Shown piece after piece: positions 22,376-35,738 of a stretch of DNA of 64,000 bases. Position numbers and translations under genes: made by a program. Within the stretch, counting starts at the first letter, position 1, and each line of letters begins with the position of its first letter. The DNA comes from Alopecurus myosuroides (taxonomy: Eukaryota; Streptophyta; Magnoliopsida; Poales; Poaceae): the NCBI GenBank assembly GCA_028641055.1, contig CM054062.1:11612305-11676304 (forward strand), in the 5' to 3' direction. A model generated the notes under the pieces. The model was not told the origin of the DNA. It did no database searches and was given only the letters and a program-made list of their open reading frames with translations.

Positions 22376-25300
22376 TGTCACATCCCAATTTTGGAATACC
22401 TATTAACACAGTTGTTTTGCTATTTGCTTGACAATTAATCTTTGGTTGTATTTGTTTGAGTGCAACTAAACAAACTAATTATATAAACTTACATGGCTAA
22501 GAAATTGAAAACAAAATATTCAACATATTGTTCCAATGACCTTGGCAATATTTTCTAAAGTAAATATTGATCAAAGAGTTTTCCAAAAACATCTTATGAA
22601 TCTCATACTTGTTGAATATTATTCCAAGACCTAAATTAAGAAAGAGGAAACACTTAATAAAAATTTCCCTAAAAGATTATCAGAAAAAGAGGCATTCTTA
22701 AATGCTTCACCAAAATATTATCAAATGTTTTTCCAACCTTGCAAGATTAAAAACAAAGGTATTGGAGAGCATTGACTTGCTATCTCTAGTCATATAAATA
22801 TTTTGGCAAAGCATTGCTAAAGAAAAGCCAAGTGCTTTATTAAATAGAAATTCCAATATTTCCAGAAACAGAAAACTCAAACAAGTTACTATTGGAAACT
22901 TTCTTAAAATGATTTGAAATTCATACCATTGCTTCCTTATATCAAATAAGGAACACACCCAAGAGGAGACCAAAAATTGAATCCATTAAAGTCCTGAAAA
23001 CATGGTTTTTCTCCACAGCAACAATTGGAATTTTGAACAAGTTTGTTCTACAAACTTTTTCCAAATGCTATGAAATAAATACCACATGATCTATATCTTA
23101 AATAAGGATGAAAACCAAAAGGACACAAGTTTTTGAATTGTTTAAGTTGCCAAAAAACCCTGTTTTCTTGACAGCACCTTTTTGAATTTTGAACAAGTTT
23201 GTTCTATGAAGTAACTCAAAATGACTTGAATTTTCTACCACATAAGGAACACATCAAATAAGGAATGTGTGCCAAAAATTATCATTTTTGGAAGCTCCTA
23301 AGTAGGTTAATAAATTCAATGTCCATTTATGTAAGAATTCAAATTTGAACAACTTTGAATTACCAAGTTTATCCATTTGAGCCAATTTTCATATATGTTG
23401 TGCAACTCAACTAATTACAATTTTGGGCAAAAGGATTTCAATTTATAACTTTGTTTGACTAGGGAAAACAACCTTTTTCAGAGAAGACAAGGACCTATTT
23501 GTAAAATTGCAGGGACCTAAAAGTAATCCAAGTCATCTCCTACCTCTAGCTCTCTGTAGATACACAGAACACCTATGCCTTTCCTTCGATTGGAAGCAAC
23601 TCGAGGGGGATAAGAGGCCCCCCATGTGGTCTGTCTCCCACATGCCCCCTCTCTCTTCCCCCCAAGCTCTCTCTCTCTCTACTGTGCACATTTCGCAAAA
23701 CCGAACCCTAGGCTTTGAGCTCGCCGGCGATTGGGCCAAAGGAAAGCTCGCCGCCGGACACAGGGTAGCCTACCCTCTTAGCCTCGTCGTACTGACCCTC
23801 CCTGAGGAAGGAATCGAGGCGGAAGGTCGCCTGGTGCCCGCGCCGTCCGATTCCCTTTTCGGGCACGGCGCACTCCGGCGAGCCATTCCTGCCGCCACGA
23901 GTCTCCTCCGCCGTCTCCGTTTGGTCTAGTGCGTTCACTGTGAGGATGTGGTCCTCCCCATGCCTTTTTCCCCCTCCCTCTCCCTCTAGAACTCCCCCGA
24001 GCCACCTTAGCTGTCCGGCCGCCGCCGCGCGTCGTCACCGGCCACTCTACGGTTGCTCCCCGGAAACGACGGTGCATCCACTTGCTTCCCCTCGCCGTAA
24101 GCATCTTGTTGATGTTTTTATTTTGCAGATTGGTGACCGGATGCGCTCGAATTGCCTCGCCGGAGATCTCCCCGCCGGCGGGTGACGCAGCGGTGGCGTC
24201 ACGCTGACGCCAGCGCGCGCTGACCCCGCGCGGTAGGGGTCAAACTGGCGCGTGGGCCTCGCTGTGCCGCGTGGCTGCCCCTGTGGCGCCCTGGCCCGCG
24301 GGTCAGCGTCTGTGCGTGGATTTCCCCGCGGTAAAGGAAGATTTGGCCGGCCCAAATTTCAGATCTGGCCCATCTGTGCTTGTTTTCCTTTTAATTTTTC
24401 ACAGAGAAGTACTTGTTTACTTTAGGCTCTAAAAGGCAACCTAAAAGATGATGTTTACCAAACTAAAATTCACAGTGGTACCTCAACTAATTCTAAACCA
24501 CCTCCAACTTGTAGATCTACATTTGGATGGATATTTTTGCAATGAAAAATGATTTGGCAACAGGTACCAGAAACACCAAAATGAGCACCATTTTAAATCC
24601 ACAACTCAGAATGAAGTGAGGCAAATTGCATTGGAAATCCCTTGAAATTTCCTAACTGAAGCAATTAACCTTGCTTCCAAATTCATTGTATTTTTGAAAT
24701 GGCATGCAATTTGGTAAAACACCAGAGAGCACTTTGGTGATTTTTATAAATTAATTAAAGATGAATTTTGATGCAAACCAAATTGGATGGTCTTGTATAT
24801 GTTTAGGACTATCCAAACCTAGAAGGGTTTAATTTTAGAGCATCCTAGAAAATTTGGTGGACAGATCTTTGATTTGCTTGTTTCTGCCATTTTGGCATTT
24901 TAGCTATTTAAATTATGTGATTATATTTTTGTGTTACAATATTGTTTTCTAGCATGTATAAGTTGTGTGAACTTGTTTTATAAGGTTTACTTAGCTATTT
25001 TAGCATGTTAGAATGTGTGGACTTGAGTGGAGAAGAAATATGATTTTTGTTAATAGCATTTGATTATTCTCTAGTAATACTTGCATAGCATTTTTGAGTG
25101 ATAAATTGATGTGCTAGCACTTGGATTTTTGATTGGATTCAGTGCCATGTTAGTACTTAGTTTGGGTTGTTATCACCTCTGATAGATTGCATTTGAGTGG
25201 GTAGAAAAGCATGAGTAGCTTTGTCATAACTATGAGAATGTTATGGAAAAATTCCCTCATGTGTGGAATTTTTGACATAATAATTTGTGGTTGTGTAGCC

Positions 25301-28300
25301 ACATATTTTTGGGTTGTGTTCATAGGACCAGTAGCATTTTGATGATGTTATTATGAGTACTTGACTCCTAGAGTTTTCACTTGTGTGAAAACAATAGCAT
25401 GAGTAGCATTGCCTTGCTTATTTTTGCATCCTAATATTTTCTGCTAGTATTGTTATTGCACTAGGTGCTAGTTTAGGTTTTTGCTAATTTTTGTCAAGTA
25501 TGACCAGAGGCTTTGTGACCTCTTAATGCCTTGTTATGATAGTGGAACACCCACTGGTTTCATTGCATTTTTGGTGGAAACATAATTTCCCCCACACTAG
25601 ATGTATTTCTTTTATATAGTTCTATAACTGATGAGTGCCTAGTATTTTTTCTTTGGGAATTTTTGTGCTAAACAAAAATGGGTATTCTTGTGTTTGTAAG
25701 TGGTTGTAATCATGTGTGGCTTGCTAGTAAAAATACATTCTTGAAGTGTTGATTGATTCCTCTAGTAATGCCCTTTTTATTACTGCTAGTATGTAGGAGT
25801 TGCCCTGCAATTTGATGCATTGTTTTGCTAAATGGGATATTTTTGTTATAGCAAGTATAGATGTTTTTCACTCCTGTTTTTATGACATGGACCCTCGGGT
25901 TGTATTTCAATTACTTGATTGAAATGCCTCCATTGATTCTTCACGTTTGAGTAGTACTAGTTTCCTTAGCAGTTTTTGTATTGAATTATTTTTCCTGCCA
26001 ACTTGTGTTTGGTAGATAATTGTGTATCCTTGCATGAGGACATGTTTTCATTTACCTTTATGATAACATGGATCCTTGTTTGCATTTTAGTACTTTACTT
26101 ATTATGCATGCTTGCATAGCAAAGTTTTAGTAGAAACATGTCACTAGGATTCCTCCTTTTTAGTCATTGTTTCTATTGTTCTCACTATGAGAAATTGTGT
26201 GTTTTGTGATGAGTCTATTACCTTGTTACACTTGGGTAGGCTCACTGATTTGTAAAAGTAACTTTTGCAAATCATGTGTCTTATTTATTCTTGGTATGAA
26301 TTTAGGCTTAGTAGGATAGCTACCTTTTTCTTTTTGTGGTGTGGTTGGTAGAACCATTTCCATGATTATTATTGTGCATGTTTTATAAACTTTTAGTAGT
26401 CTCACCCTTGTGAAACTAAGTGTATTTTGGGTTTATTAATATCTTGGTATGAGAGTGGCACACCCACTGAATCCATGGTATTGCGGTTGTGAGATATGTT
26501 CCTCCAACCTTAAGCTGTCTTATTAAATGGCATTTCTGCCAAGTGTGTTTGTTTGATTGTTTGCCTCCATTAATAATTGTGTGTTTGGTTATTATTAGAT
26601 TTCCTTGCTGTATGTATGGTTATGCATTGTTGCTTGCCTTGATTGGTTCTGAATGTGTGTCCTTTATTCCTTTTACGGCGTTAGAAAACGAAGAGGAAGG
26701 AAGTGTCGGGAAGCTCTGTTTCAAGTTCCAGTCACTCCAAAACCAGGGACACAAGGAGATACCAGGCAAGCCATCCTGATGCTTGCTGATACAATACTTA
26801 TCATTATCTATCATGCATGTTTACCTCTGAAGTTTTACAAAAACTTGATTATCAAAACTATTTTTGATGTGGAATTTACTACTATACTATATTATAGGTT
26901 ACTATCATGCCAGTAGTTAAACTTGGTAATACCAAGCCCATAGGCCACCCTATGGTATTTATTACCATCAAATATACTAGTCCCTAAGTGGACCCCCTAA
27001 AATTGTGATTCTACAAAACAAAGGCTTTACGGAAAAACCCGGAGAAAAGGCGGATCCTTGTTCTCCGGAGGAATGTGGAAGTGGTCATTTTTGAGAAAGT
27101 GGTGTTTTCAAAAATGACACATAACCTAGTCTTCGCCGGACAACCTTTACCGTACTGCCACCCTACCCCAACATGGGCAAGGGGCTTAACTTGAAGTTTG
27201 TTCTTATTAGTGTGTGCTATCTCAATGTGCTATAGGGGATGCGATCCTCTGAACCGAATGTCGTGGAGACATATAAAGTGTGGGATTAATTTTTCCCTCC
27301 GGATGCATCAGTTGAGGCAGGCTTGGCGGGGATTAGCTCGGTGCCGGGGATGTGGTAAAACTCAACTGAGAGATAGGCATATTCTAGCTTGAACATAGTG
27401 GATGGTTATGATCAGATACCTGATGTTTACATACTGTTGTTACAGTCCGTGGTGTTTCACGGGAGGTGTACTGGATCTGGTGGATGTGTACACCTCTGCA
27501 GAGTACAACTTTTTCGAAGAAGCCGCGTCCTCGGATATGGACAGTTGAATGGCCATGTAGCTAGCATTGTGTCAATGTTTTCAAAAAGGAAGTTTTTGAA
27601 AAGGGAATTTTGGAAAGGAAGTGTTGAACTTGGGAAGTTCGGAAAGGGATGGAAACTTATACCGTGGAGGTATCGTCAATGATGAAAAGCCAGATGATGT
27701 TATACAAAACAAAATGTTTTGCAAAGAAAACCTTTTCTACTCTAAGCAAGAATTCTGGAAACTGATTCCAAGAAGTTTTGCAAAGAGAAAATATTCTTTA
27801 ACAAAACTTTCCAAAACCTCTTGTACATGTGATATCTACAAGAGAAATAAAACTATATATTATTTTTCTTCTGAAGTATCTTCTTCAACGAAGATACAGA
27901 TAAACCTGACCGCAACTGTGGTGTCATCATATATGAACACCATTGATAGTGAACCATATTTATAGCCTACCTATTCCACCATATAAGCATACTTGCATGT
28001 TGGTAAGTGATATGATGGATGTCTTGCTGAGTACATTCAAATGTACTCATTATGGTTTCGCCCCTGGTATCTACTTATCAGATTTTGAGAAGGAACCTCC
28101 GAAGGATATCTATGAAGAGAAGTACGGAGTTGACGGCTTTGCGAACTAGGATCGTCTCCGGGTCAGCAGCCTGTAGGTTAAGGCGTGACTTGGGCTCAAC
28201 TACGTTGTGTTTTATTTGTCTTCCGCTGTGTTTGATAAGTTGCCTGCCCTAGGTGGCAGTTGTGTTAAACTTGATCATGTGATCTTTTATGTAATACCTT

Positions 28301-28427
28301 TATGTATTCGTGTAATGGATGATGTATTTCTGTGTGCCAACTGTGTATGTTGTTCACGACTGATCTTTCTGGGATCGTGAATGTATGCATACGTAGGGTT
28401 TCAGACTGCCGGTCTGGGGTCCTTACA
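22376..28427 (+). repeat. Element G 3' LTR (6052 bp)
   Basis: Complete copy, TGTCACATCC to TCCTTACA, followed by the TSD GAAGG. Differences from the 5' LTR include a 4-bp indel near 27320 and CT-repeat and C-run length changes near 23620-23680. I found no differences between 18930-20880 of the left copy and its counterpart. Confidence 0.85.
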
Positions 28428-28787
28428 GAAGGCCCAGGCGATGGAGATCATGTGCAGTTCTGTCGCCGGAGCATGCGGCCTGGGTGCAAATCTTTGGCAG
28501 ACGTTGCATTTATCGACTAGATCTTTGGCGTATATGGCTGCTGTGAGCCAGTAAAACCCTGCCCTGAAGGCCTTACCCACGATTTCTCTCCAACTGGTGT
28601 GGTGGCCGCAGTCTCCTTGGTGTATATCCCGGAGCAACTCCTTACCATCTTCAGGTGCTATGCATCTCTGCAATACTCCTGATATGCTTTGCTTGTATAG
28701 CTCGCCGTTGATCACCCGAAAGGATTTGCTGCGCCGTACTATTTGCCGAGCCTCGCAAATGTCAGCTAGGAGATGTTTGCTTGACAA
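28428..28787 (-). pseudogene. Element A integrase zinc-binding domain
   Basis: On minus it reads an HHCC-type module: GDCGHHTSW followed by KCNVCQRFAPRPH, preceded by RCIAPEDGKELLRDIHQ. This is the N-terminal zinc-binding region of Gypsy integrases. The frame then runs directly into G. Sequence on the other side of G resumes with the core domain (WGLDMVGPL), so G's insertion split this gene between the two domains. Confidence 0.85.
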
Positions 28788-28808
28788 GTAGTCGAGGTAT
28801 TTCTGTGT

Positions 28809-29365
28809 CTAGACTGGCTCGACCAGAAAAACTTGCCTTGAAATATTGTGGATGAGCTCGATCATAGCAATTTGTGGGATATCATGCGTTTCCGCTGTTG
28901 CGGGTGCTTTTGATGGCTTTCTGACCTTGACTGATCGCTTGATCATTCGTTCGAAGTAAAATCCTGGAGGGATGGGGGCGTTTGTTGACCCCATGTTGGC
29001 TAGCTTATCTGCTTCCTCATTGCTTGATCGCGCAATGTGTTTCATTTCGCACCCTTGAAGCTTCCCTCAAGTAGATTATACATGTCACGATATGCGACGA
29101 TGTTATCCGCGATAGCATCGCACTCCTTCATTGTCTTCTGCACGATGACATTTGAGTCTCCATATATCATCAATCGGGTGGCTCCGCAGGCGATCTCCAT
29201 TTTCATGCCATGTAGGAGGACCTCATACTCCGCGTCGTTGTTGGACGCTGGGTCATCAGGAGGGAAGTCCAATCGTAGGACGTACTGCAACTTGTCGCCT
29301 TGGAGAGACAGAAGAATAACCCAGGCTTTGGCTCCTTCGTTTCTTTTCGACCCGTCGAAGTACAT
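28809..29365 (-). pseudogene. Element A RNase H
   Basis: The pieces read MYFDGSKRNEGAKAW (catalytic Asp), AEYEVLLHG (Glu), IYGDSNVIVQ (Asp) and ARSSNEEADKLANMG (final Asp). The domain degrades the RNA strand of RNA-DNA hybrids in reverse transcription. The reading frame shifts near 29042 and a stop separates it from RT at 29369. All four acidic catalytic residues are still readable, but across two frames. Confidence 0.8.
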
Positions 29366-29368
29366 GAC

Positions 29369-30790
29369 CTAGTTGCTCGTGTATTCTGGGGGTCCTGGTG
29401 TTTGCAGCTCTGTCCACTCACTTAGAAATTCAACAATGACCTGGGATTTTATGGACTTGCGGCCCGCATAAATAATGTCCCAGGCGCCTAGCTCGATGCT
29501 CCATTTTGCGATTCTTCCGGATGCCATTGGGTTGTTCATGATGGTACAGAGTGATGCGTCGTTTAGCAATGTGATGGTATGTTCCTTGAAGTAATGCTTG
29601 AGCTTTCGGGTTGTGAGGACTACGCCATACGCGAGCTTCTGATAGTGAGGGTATCGCTGCTTGCATGGAGAAAGCACCTCGCTGACGTAATAAATTGTCC
29701 GCTGAACCCCGTACGCCGTGCCATCCTCTGGCCTCTCTATGACTTGGTTTGTTGCGGCTAGGTACAGGTATAGGGGCTCCCTTTTCTGTGGCGTTGCCAG
29801 GACACGCCTACTCTGCAGTGCTCTTTTCAAGTCGATGAACGCCTTTCTTGCTTCGGGTGTCCACTCGAACTTATCTATTTTCTTCGACAAGTTGTAGAAG
29901 GGCAATGCTTGCTCGCCTAATCTTGCGATGAATCTGCTCAGAGCAGCTAGTCGCCCTGCGAGTTGTTGTACGCCGCGAAGATTGGTTGGCTCCTTCTTTG
30001 CCAGGATGGCTTGAATTTTCTCCGGATTGGCTTTGATTCCTCGGGCAGACACGAAATACCCGAGAAGTTGTCCTGCAGGGACGCCAAAGACACATTTTGT
30101 CGGGTTGAGCTTGATCGTGTACGCGTTGAGGGCGTCGAATGTCTCTCTTATGTCCTCGAGGAGTGTATCCTCCACTCGATTCTTTATGACAATGGCGTCG
30201 ACCTACACTTGTACGTTCTTGCCAATGAGTTTGGCGAGGCATTTTTTCATGCAGCGCTGATATGCTGCGCCTGTGTTTTTCAGCCCGAAGGGCATTGTCG
30301 TGTAGCAGTGGACACCGTGAGGTGTGATGAACGTTGTCTTCTCCTCGTCCTCCTCTTTCATCCTTATCTGATTATAGCCCGAGTAGGCGTCCAAGAAGGA
30401 GAGGCGCTGACAGCCTGCAGTGGAGTCCACGATCTGGTCGATCCGTGGCAAAGGGAAGTTATCCTTGGGGTAGTGTTTGTTCAACGACTTATAGTCGATG
30501 CACACGCGAAGGATGTCAGTGTTTTTCTTCGGAACCAGCACCGGGTTTGCTAACCAGGTGGATATTTTTATCTCTCTGATGAATTTTGCGGCGAGTAGTT
30601 GATTAACCTCTTCTCTGAGTGCCTTCTGCTTTGGCTCGGAGAACCGTCGGGTCGTTTGTTTGATAGGTTTGGCATCTTTGAAAACTTCTAGTGAGTGCTT
30701 GGTGAACTCTCTGGGTATCCCTGGCATATTTGAAGGCTGCCAGGCGAAAATTTCTCAGTACTCATGGAGGAGTTCGACGAGCGCGCTTTC
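29369..30790 (-). pseudogene. Element A reverse transcriptase
   Basis: On minus the domain is readable from the primer-grip start (MPGIPREFTKHSLEV at 30727) through LRVCIDYKSLNKHYP, LSFLDAYSGYNQI and MPFGLKNTGAAYQR, then thumb and connection with KCVFGVPAGQLLGY. The catalytic motif is destroyed: at 30194-30205 the position of Tyr in YVDD is TAG, and the last Asp codon is GCC (Ala). A TAG ends the connection at 29369. Element C shows the intact form YVDD. A cannot make active RT. Confidence 0.85.
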
Positions 30791-31749
30791 CTATGCTGGC
30801 GAAAGGGTGGTGGACATCATCGCCGTCTTCGCGGGTTCTATCGGGTGCACTTGATGCTTTTGGGTGTCACTGTTTGCACTGAACACGAGTTCTGGAGCGT
30901 TCTTCTTGGTGAGTGGCATCACGGAGTGGTCCGTGATCTTTGCCAATTCTGCCAGCTCCTCCTGCATCCCGAAAGGATTTTTGGAAGTAGCCATCTATGG
31001 TGATGGTGCCGTACTCCCCAGGAAGTTTTAGCTTCAGGTAGGCGTAGTGGGGTACTGCCATGAATCTCGCGAACGCTGTTCGGCCAAGAATGGCGTGGTA
31101 CTGTGAGAGTCAGTCGACTACCTTAAAGTCGAGGAACTCTCGCCTGTAGTTTCTTGGGTTTCCGAGCACCACTTCCAAATTGATTGCTCCGAGTAGTCGG
31201 ACTGCTTTGCCTGGTACTATCCCGTGGAAGGATGTTTCTGATTCTGCAAGTCCGTCCAGGTTCCTGTTCATCTTTGGAGTGTGTCCACGTAAATGATGTT
31301 GATTCCGCTGCCTCCATCCATAAACACTCGTGCGAGTTCGTAGTTGCCTATCTGCGCTTGAACGACGAGCGCGGCGTGTCCTGGTCGATACACCCGAGGG
31401 GGGGTGGCCAGCTTTGGAGAAACTGATCGACTGGTCCGCCATTTTCAAGTATTCAGGTTTGGACGGTGGAGCTTGTACTGTCATGAACACTTGGCGTGTG
31501 TTTGTTTTCTGGACCCTGCGTGTGGGGCAGACTTTCTGTATCATTCCGAGGAGCCCTGCTGGGTTTGGGTACCCATTGCCTCCTTGGTTTGCGACGGGTG
31601 GCGCTAGGAGCGCGGCCAGCACCGTGTTTTGGTGTCCTGGTGGAGGTAGGAGTTGTGGCGTGTGGAATCCCTGATGTCCTCCTCCTGGGAGCTGTGGATA
31701 GCCCTGATTGACTGCGGCTCTGTTTTTCTTCGAGAAGGCCTCGTGGATG
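30791..31749 (-). pseudogene. Element A aspartic protease and linker
   Basis: A protease with the Tat-type active site reads MDGGSGINIIYVDTL, but in a different frame from its flanks: two shifts near 31385 and 31290 surround it. Downstream pieces include SETSFHGIVPGKAVR and YAYLKLKLPGEYGTITIDG, both conserved in B and C. The protease would cut the gag-pol polyprotein. The gene is dead. Confidence 0.7.
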
Positions 31750-33785
31750 TCGAGAAACTTTCGGCAATCCTTGAGGAGGTGTGTTGCCTTGGTCTTGCAT
31801 GTGCGCTTATCTGTAAATAGATGTAGCATGCAATAGCCGTCAAGGTCCTCCTAGGGAGTTTTATCCTCTGGCTTTGGCTTCCATTCGCGATTTCCACGAG
31901 GTCCGCTGTCACGATTTCTCGTTAACTCTGCCGCCACCTGTTCTTCTTGATCGTCGTGATCGTAATGCTTTCTCCTTTTCTTTCGACCGTGACGGTCGTC
32001 CTCAGGTGCTGGCAAAGATGCCTTTTCATTGTGCACCGAGTCATCGCCGTTGGCCCATCTGTCGGCTATAGCCATCAGCTCCCCGATGGTTTTGGGTGCG
32101 GCTCGCCCCAGTTCTTCTCTGAAGGCAGTTCGCCGAGCTCCTTTGGTGAAAGCTTTGACTGCGACCTCTTCCGATATGTTTCCCGCCGTATTTTTGAGCG
32201 TGGTCCATCGCTAGATGTACTCGCGAGTAGACTCACCACTCTTCTGCTTGCAAGCCCGCAGCTCCTCGATGGACGCGGGTCTTTTATATGTTGCTTGGAA
32301 GTTCTTGCGGAAGTCGAAGGTTAGATCGTCCCATGATCCATAGTACGCCCTTGGTCTTCCTTTGATCCAGCTACGCGCAGCGCCTACAAGATGTAGGTTA
32401 AGGTACTGCATAGCTGTGGTCTTGTTCCCACGTTGGCTTTTTACTGCCGTGAGGTAATCCGATAGCGAGGATTTGGCCTCCAGCGAACCGTCATATTTTG
32501 GCACTTCCGTAGTAAGCTTAAATTTCTTGGGCATCGGTGCCTCGCGGATGTCGCGAGTAAAGCACAATGCACCGCAGGCCTCTTCGTCAGAGGAGGTGGA
32601 TGGGGACCGTGCGCGGTTTCTGGCCGCTCGGGACTTGTTGATTTTGTTCTGCGCGATGTCAGATCGTGCGTTGTATCCAGGCTGGTCGCGATCGATCTCC
32701 TTCCGCGGCTCCTTACTTCGGTGTTGCGAGCGGCTACTATGATGCCGTGGACTGCGATCTCGATCCCTCGGGCTGTCGTCGCTGCTGCTCGGGCTATCAC
32801 CGCGACGCCGGGCCTCCTTTCCTCGGGCGCGACAAGGTGACTTCTCCCCTCTAGGTGATGTACTCCCGCGTCTGCGGGGTGTTTATTTGTCTTTCCGAGG
32901 GGTTTTCTCAGTCTCCTGTGCAGTCACGTTCTTGAGGCCTTGGGATGCGAGTCTCGCGGTTGCCATGCCTAGCCCCTTCTGAACTTGCCTGTATTGCTCC
33001 GCGCGGGGGTCGTTCTCCCCTGGCTGGTTCGCCTGTAGGTATGTGGCCGCACCCAGGACCGCGGCGGCGGGGGTCGTCGGGTGTACGTTGTCGTCGTCAT
33101 CAACGTGCATAAGGGAGGTTTCGAGTGTTCTGCTGATCCCGCTGAGAGACTCGCCGTCCAGGGCCGCGGTTTTTGAGACGTATCTTTTCTTCGGAGGGTT
33201 GTTCCCTACCGAATATGTTTTGGAGAGAGCTGCACGGCGTAGACTTGATTCGTCCGCCAGCTTCTTCCGTTCGTACAGATTCTTGCGGGCTTCCCTGATC
33301 TACTCTGCTGCTTTCACTAGGTGATAGTGGTATGCAGTCAGATCTTTCTGAGGGGCTCCGTCTTCAATCGGCTGGCCTGAGTGTAAAACCTTTTTTGCTT
33401 TGAGCCAGGCGTCTCGCGACACCTTGATGTGCTCTCGCTCTTTCCTGCTGTCTTCCGTTTCTTCGGGTGGCTCGGCCGATCCTGCCATGCAGACTTGAGC
33501 CAGATATGGCCCGCGTGTCCTAGGCGGAGGCTGACAAGTTTTGCCAACCCGAGAAGGTTCTTCGGCCGAGATGGTGTGGAAGTTGCGAGTGCTGGGGAGG
33601 ATGGATCTGCCGCTGGGCGCTAGATCGCGATCAGCTTCATTGGGCAGCGAGTCGACTGGTGCCGGGCTCGAGATGGACTCGGAGTCCGAGTCGCCGAGAT
33701 CGACTTGCTCGGAGAAGTGCAGGATCCCTGCTTCATTGGCGTAGAAGTGGAGGCTCCCAAACGTCAGGCGGACGGTTTTCTCCAA
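31750..33785 (-). pseudogene. Element A gag
   Basis: One frame runs from 33785 to past 31830 with stops at 33300, 32883, 32211 and 31851. The N-terminal part (33300-33785) is acidic and Ser-rich. The middle is strongly basic with RS-type dipeptides (32600-32880). The retrotransposon gag core reads WDDLTFDFRKNFQATYKRP near 32300. Past it, CKTKATHLLKDCRKF resembles the degenerate zinc knuckle of this lineage. Gag forms the cytoplasmic particle that packages element RNA. All breaks are simple stop codons. Confidence 0.75.
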
Positions 33786-33932
33786 TCCGCTGAACGCCGG
33801 GCGGGAATCCGGCGAGTGTGGCGCGATGGTGATCGACCCGAATCCGATCGGATCTGTTGGAGTCGAGGTTCCGGGCTCCAGCTGAAGGTTGGAGATGATG
33901 AGGCCGAATATGCTGTAGATCTAGCGCCCGCC

Positions 33933-33951
33933 GTTCCCACAGACGGCGCCA
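33933..33951 (-). promoter_or_regulatory. Element A primer-binding site
   Basis: On minus, TGGCGCCGTCTGTGGGAAC lies two bases from the 5' LTR end. This form is common in grass Tat elements (Grande type) and differs from the PBS of H (CGTTGCCGGGGA) and of B and C (CCACCGTGGGGC). Confidence 0.8.
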
Positions 33952-33953
33952 AT

Positions 33954-34345
33954 TGTCGAATATGCATCTCAACAAGTCCCTCGGGTGAACCGATAGGGTT
34001 TTGATTGGAGAACGTGTAGGCGCTGGTGACAATCGTCGGCTAACAGGGGGATGATTTACCCAGGTTTGGGGCCCTCGTAGAGGTAAAACCCTTACTCCTT
34101 GTTCTGTCGATCTGTATTATCAATATATGGGTTACAATGGGGGGATTCTCGAGTGGAGAGTATGATCTCAATCTCAAGGCTTTGGTGGTGCGGTATTGCT
34201 TGGATCCCCCTCTCGGTGGTTCTCCTGACCTTATATAGGTGGCTAGGTCTCAAACCGTACCGGGGGTTACAAATCGTAGCTTAGGTCGGTTACAAGTTTC
34301 CTTCTTGACCCGCAAGGTTTTGCGGGTGGGCCTTCGATTGGGCCT
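33954..34345 (-). repeat. Element A 5' LTR, part 1
   Basis: TGTCGAATATGC starts at 33954 and matches 8968-9360. It is cut at GGGCCT (34345) by the CACTA end and resumes at 36567. Confidence 0.9.
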
Positions 34346-35692
34346 CACTGGTAGAAAATAGGCCTTTAGTCCCGGTTCGCAAAGGCCATTAATCCCGGCC
34401 GTGCAACCGGGTCTAAATATGCGCGACTAAAGGCCCCCCCTTTAGTCGCGCCTCTTACGAACCGCGACTAAAGGCCCGTCCACGTGGGCGCCAGGAGTCC
34501 GTCGGGGCGGAGGACCTTTAGTCCCGGTTCTCGTGGCTAACCAGACTAAAGGCCTCCTCCGCATGTTTAGGGTTTTAGCCCCCCTAAACCTGGTTTCTTT
34601 TTAATTTGTTTTGTTTTATTTCTTTTATATTTTATTTTGTGTTTTATTGTAATTTTGATGAAGTTTCAGTACACGTATATTTTCTACGCTACTATATACA
34701 TGCATATGAAATTTCAAACAAGAAGAATTCAATAGGAATATATAATATATATTCAATCTCGGGTGACTATATACAACTTCGAACTAGTTTCCATACACAA
34801 TTAAGATGGATGACCATACACAATTTCGAACAAGTTTCAATCTCGGAGATGCATATAATTTTCTTCGTCCTCGGTATAGTGTTCTCCTTTAGGATTGATG
34901 ACTTCCCTCATGAAAAATCCTGCTAATTCCTCTTGAATTGGTCGGAAGCGAGCTTCTGGACTAAGCTTCCTCCGCAAGTTATCTGTCGCCTTCCACACGC
35001 TATCCGACGCCTTCCGCTCAGAGGTGTGTCTCCGGATGTTCTCACAAACATAGTATCCACATACATTGGTCCCCGGTGGCTGCTTATCCACATTAACTAA
35101 GCCTCTAAATTTTAGCTCATGTTTGAATTCACCGACAGTTTCTTCTGAGAACTGTCTCCAAACCCTACAGGGCAAAGAAAATCAAATGAACAAGGGAGTT
35201 ATTAGTTACTTGATATTAGAAAATAAACAAAAGAGACCGATTGATATAGAGCGCAAATGATTGAAAATAATTACTTTTGCAACATTTTTCTCATGTCGGC
35301 CCAACGCTTTGAATCCGAATCCATAGAGTCCATGATTAGAACTCTGGAGGTGTGAAGTTCAATATTTAGCAGAATCCAGTGGAACCTGCGGACACGTTAC
35401 ATGCACAGTCATGCATAACTCATCGATTAGACATACCATGCATGGAGTAAACAAAAGAGAATGGGCACAAGAGAGAAACACTCACCCAAAATGGTAAGGA
35501 AATAGAATATGACTTTTGAGTTGATGCTTTCTAAGAAACTTGTACAAGTCTTTCTCCACGTCTTCGGGGTGACGTTGTAACACATATCCATTAACGATAT
35601 GTGGGTCAATGAACCCAACATCATGGATGTTTCTTATTTTATATTCCCAAATCTTCAATCTGCATAATAGCGTACACAAAAATATAGTTAGG

Positions 35693-35695
<3 letters not shown>

Positions 35696-35736
<41 letters not shown>
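35696..35736. repeat. (TA)n microsatellite
   Basis: About 41 bp of uninterrupted TA repeat left of the hairpin. A second run is at 35839-35854 and a third, longest, at 35876-35934. The first and third follow a similar GTTAGGACAATATA sequence, so the AT tract seems to have been duplicated around the hairpin. Confidence 0.95.

Positions 35737-35737
<1 letters not shown>

Positions 35738-35738
<1 letters not shown>

Larger units (their letters stand above)
16048..28427 (+). mobile_element. Element G: LTR retrotransposon with 6-kb LTRs and deleted interior
   Basis: TSD GAAGG occurs at 16043-16047 and 28428-28432. Two direct repeats of 6.04 and 6.05 kb begin TGTCACATCC; the right one ends CCTTACA. 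Between them only 291 bp remain, ending in a PPT directly before the second repeat, so the orientation is plus. No PBS and no gag or pol are present. The GGGGACGAGATTC...AAGGGGGGAAGACC context before the LTR is typical of Tekay/Del-type chromoviruses. The LTRs differ at about 30 positions plus 4 small indels, which implies a recent insertion. Confidence 0.85.

Noticed and set aside
16048..28427. Two 6-kb direct repeats as a tandem segmental duplication
   Set aside because: TG...CA ends, a PPT directly before the second copy and a 5-bp TSD around the pair show them to be LTRs of one insertion.
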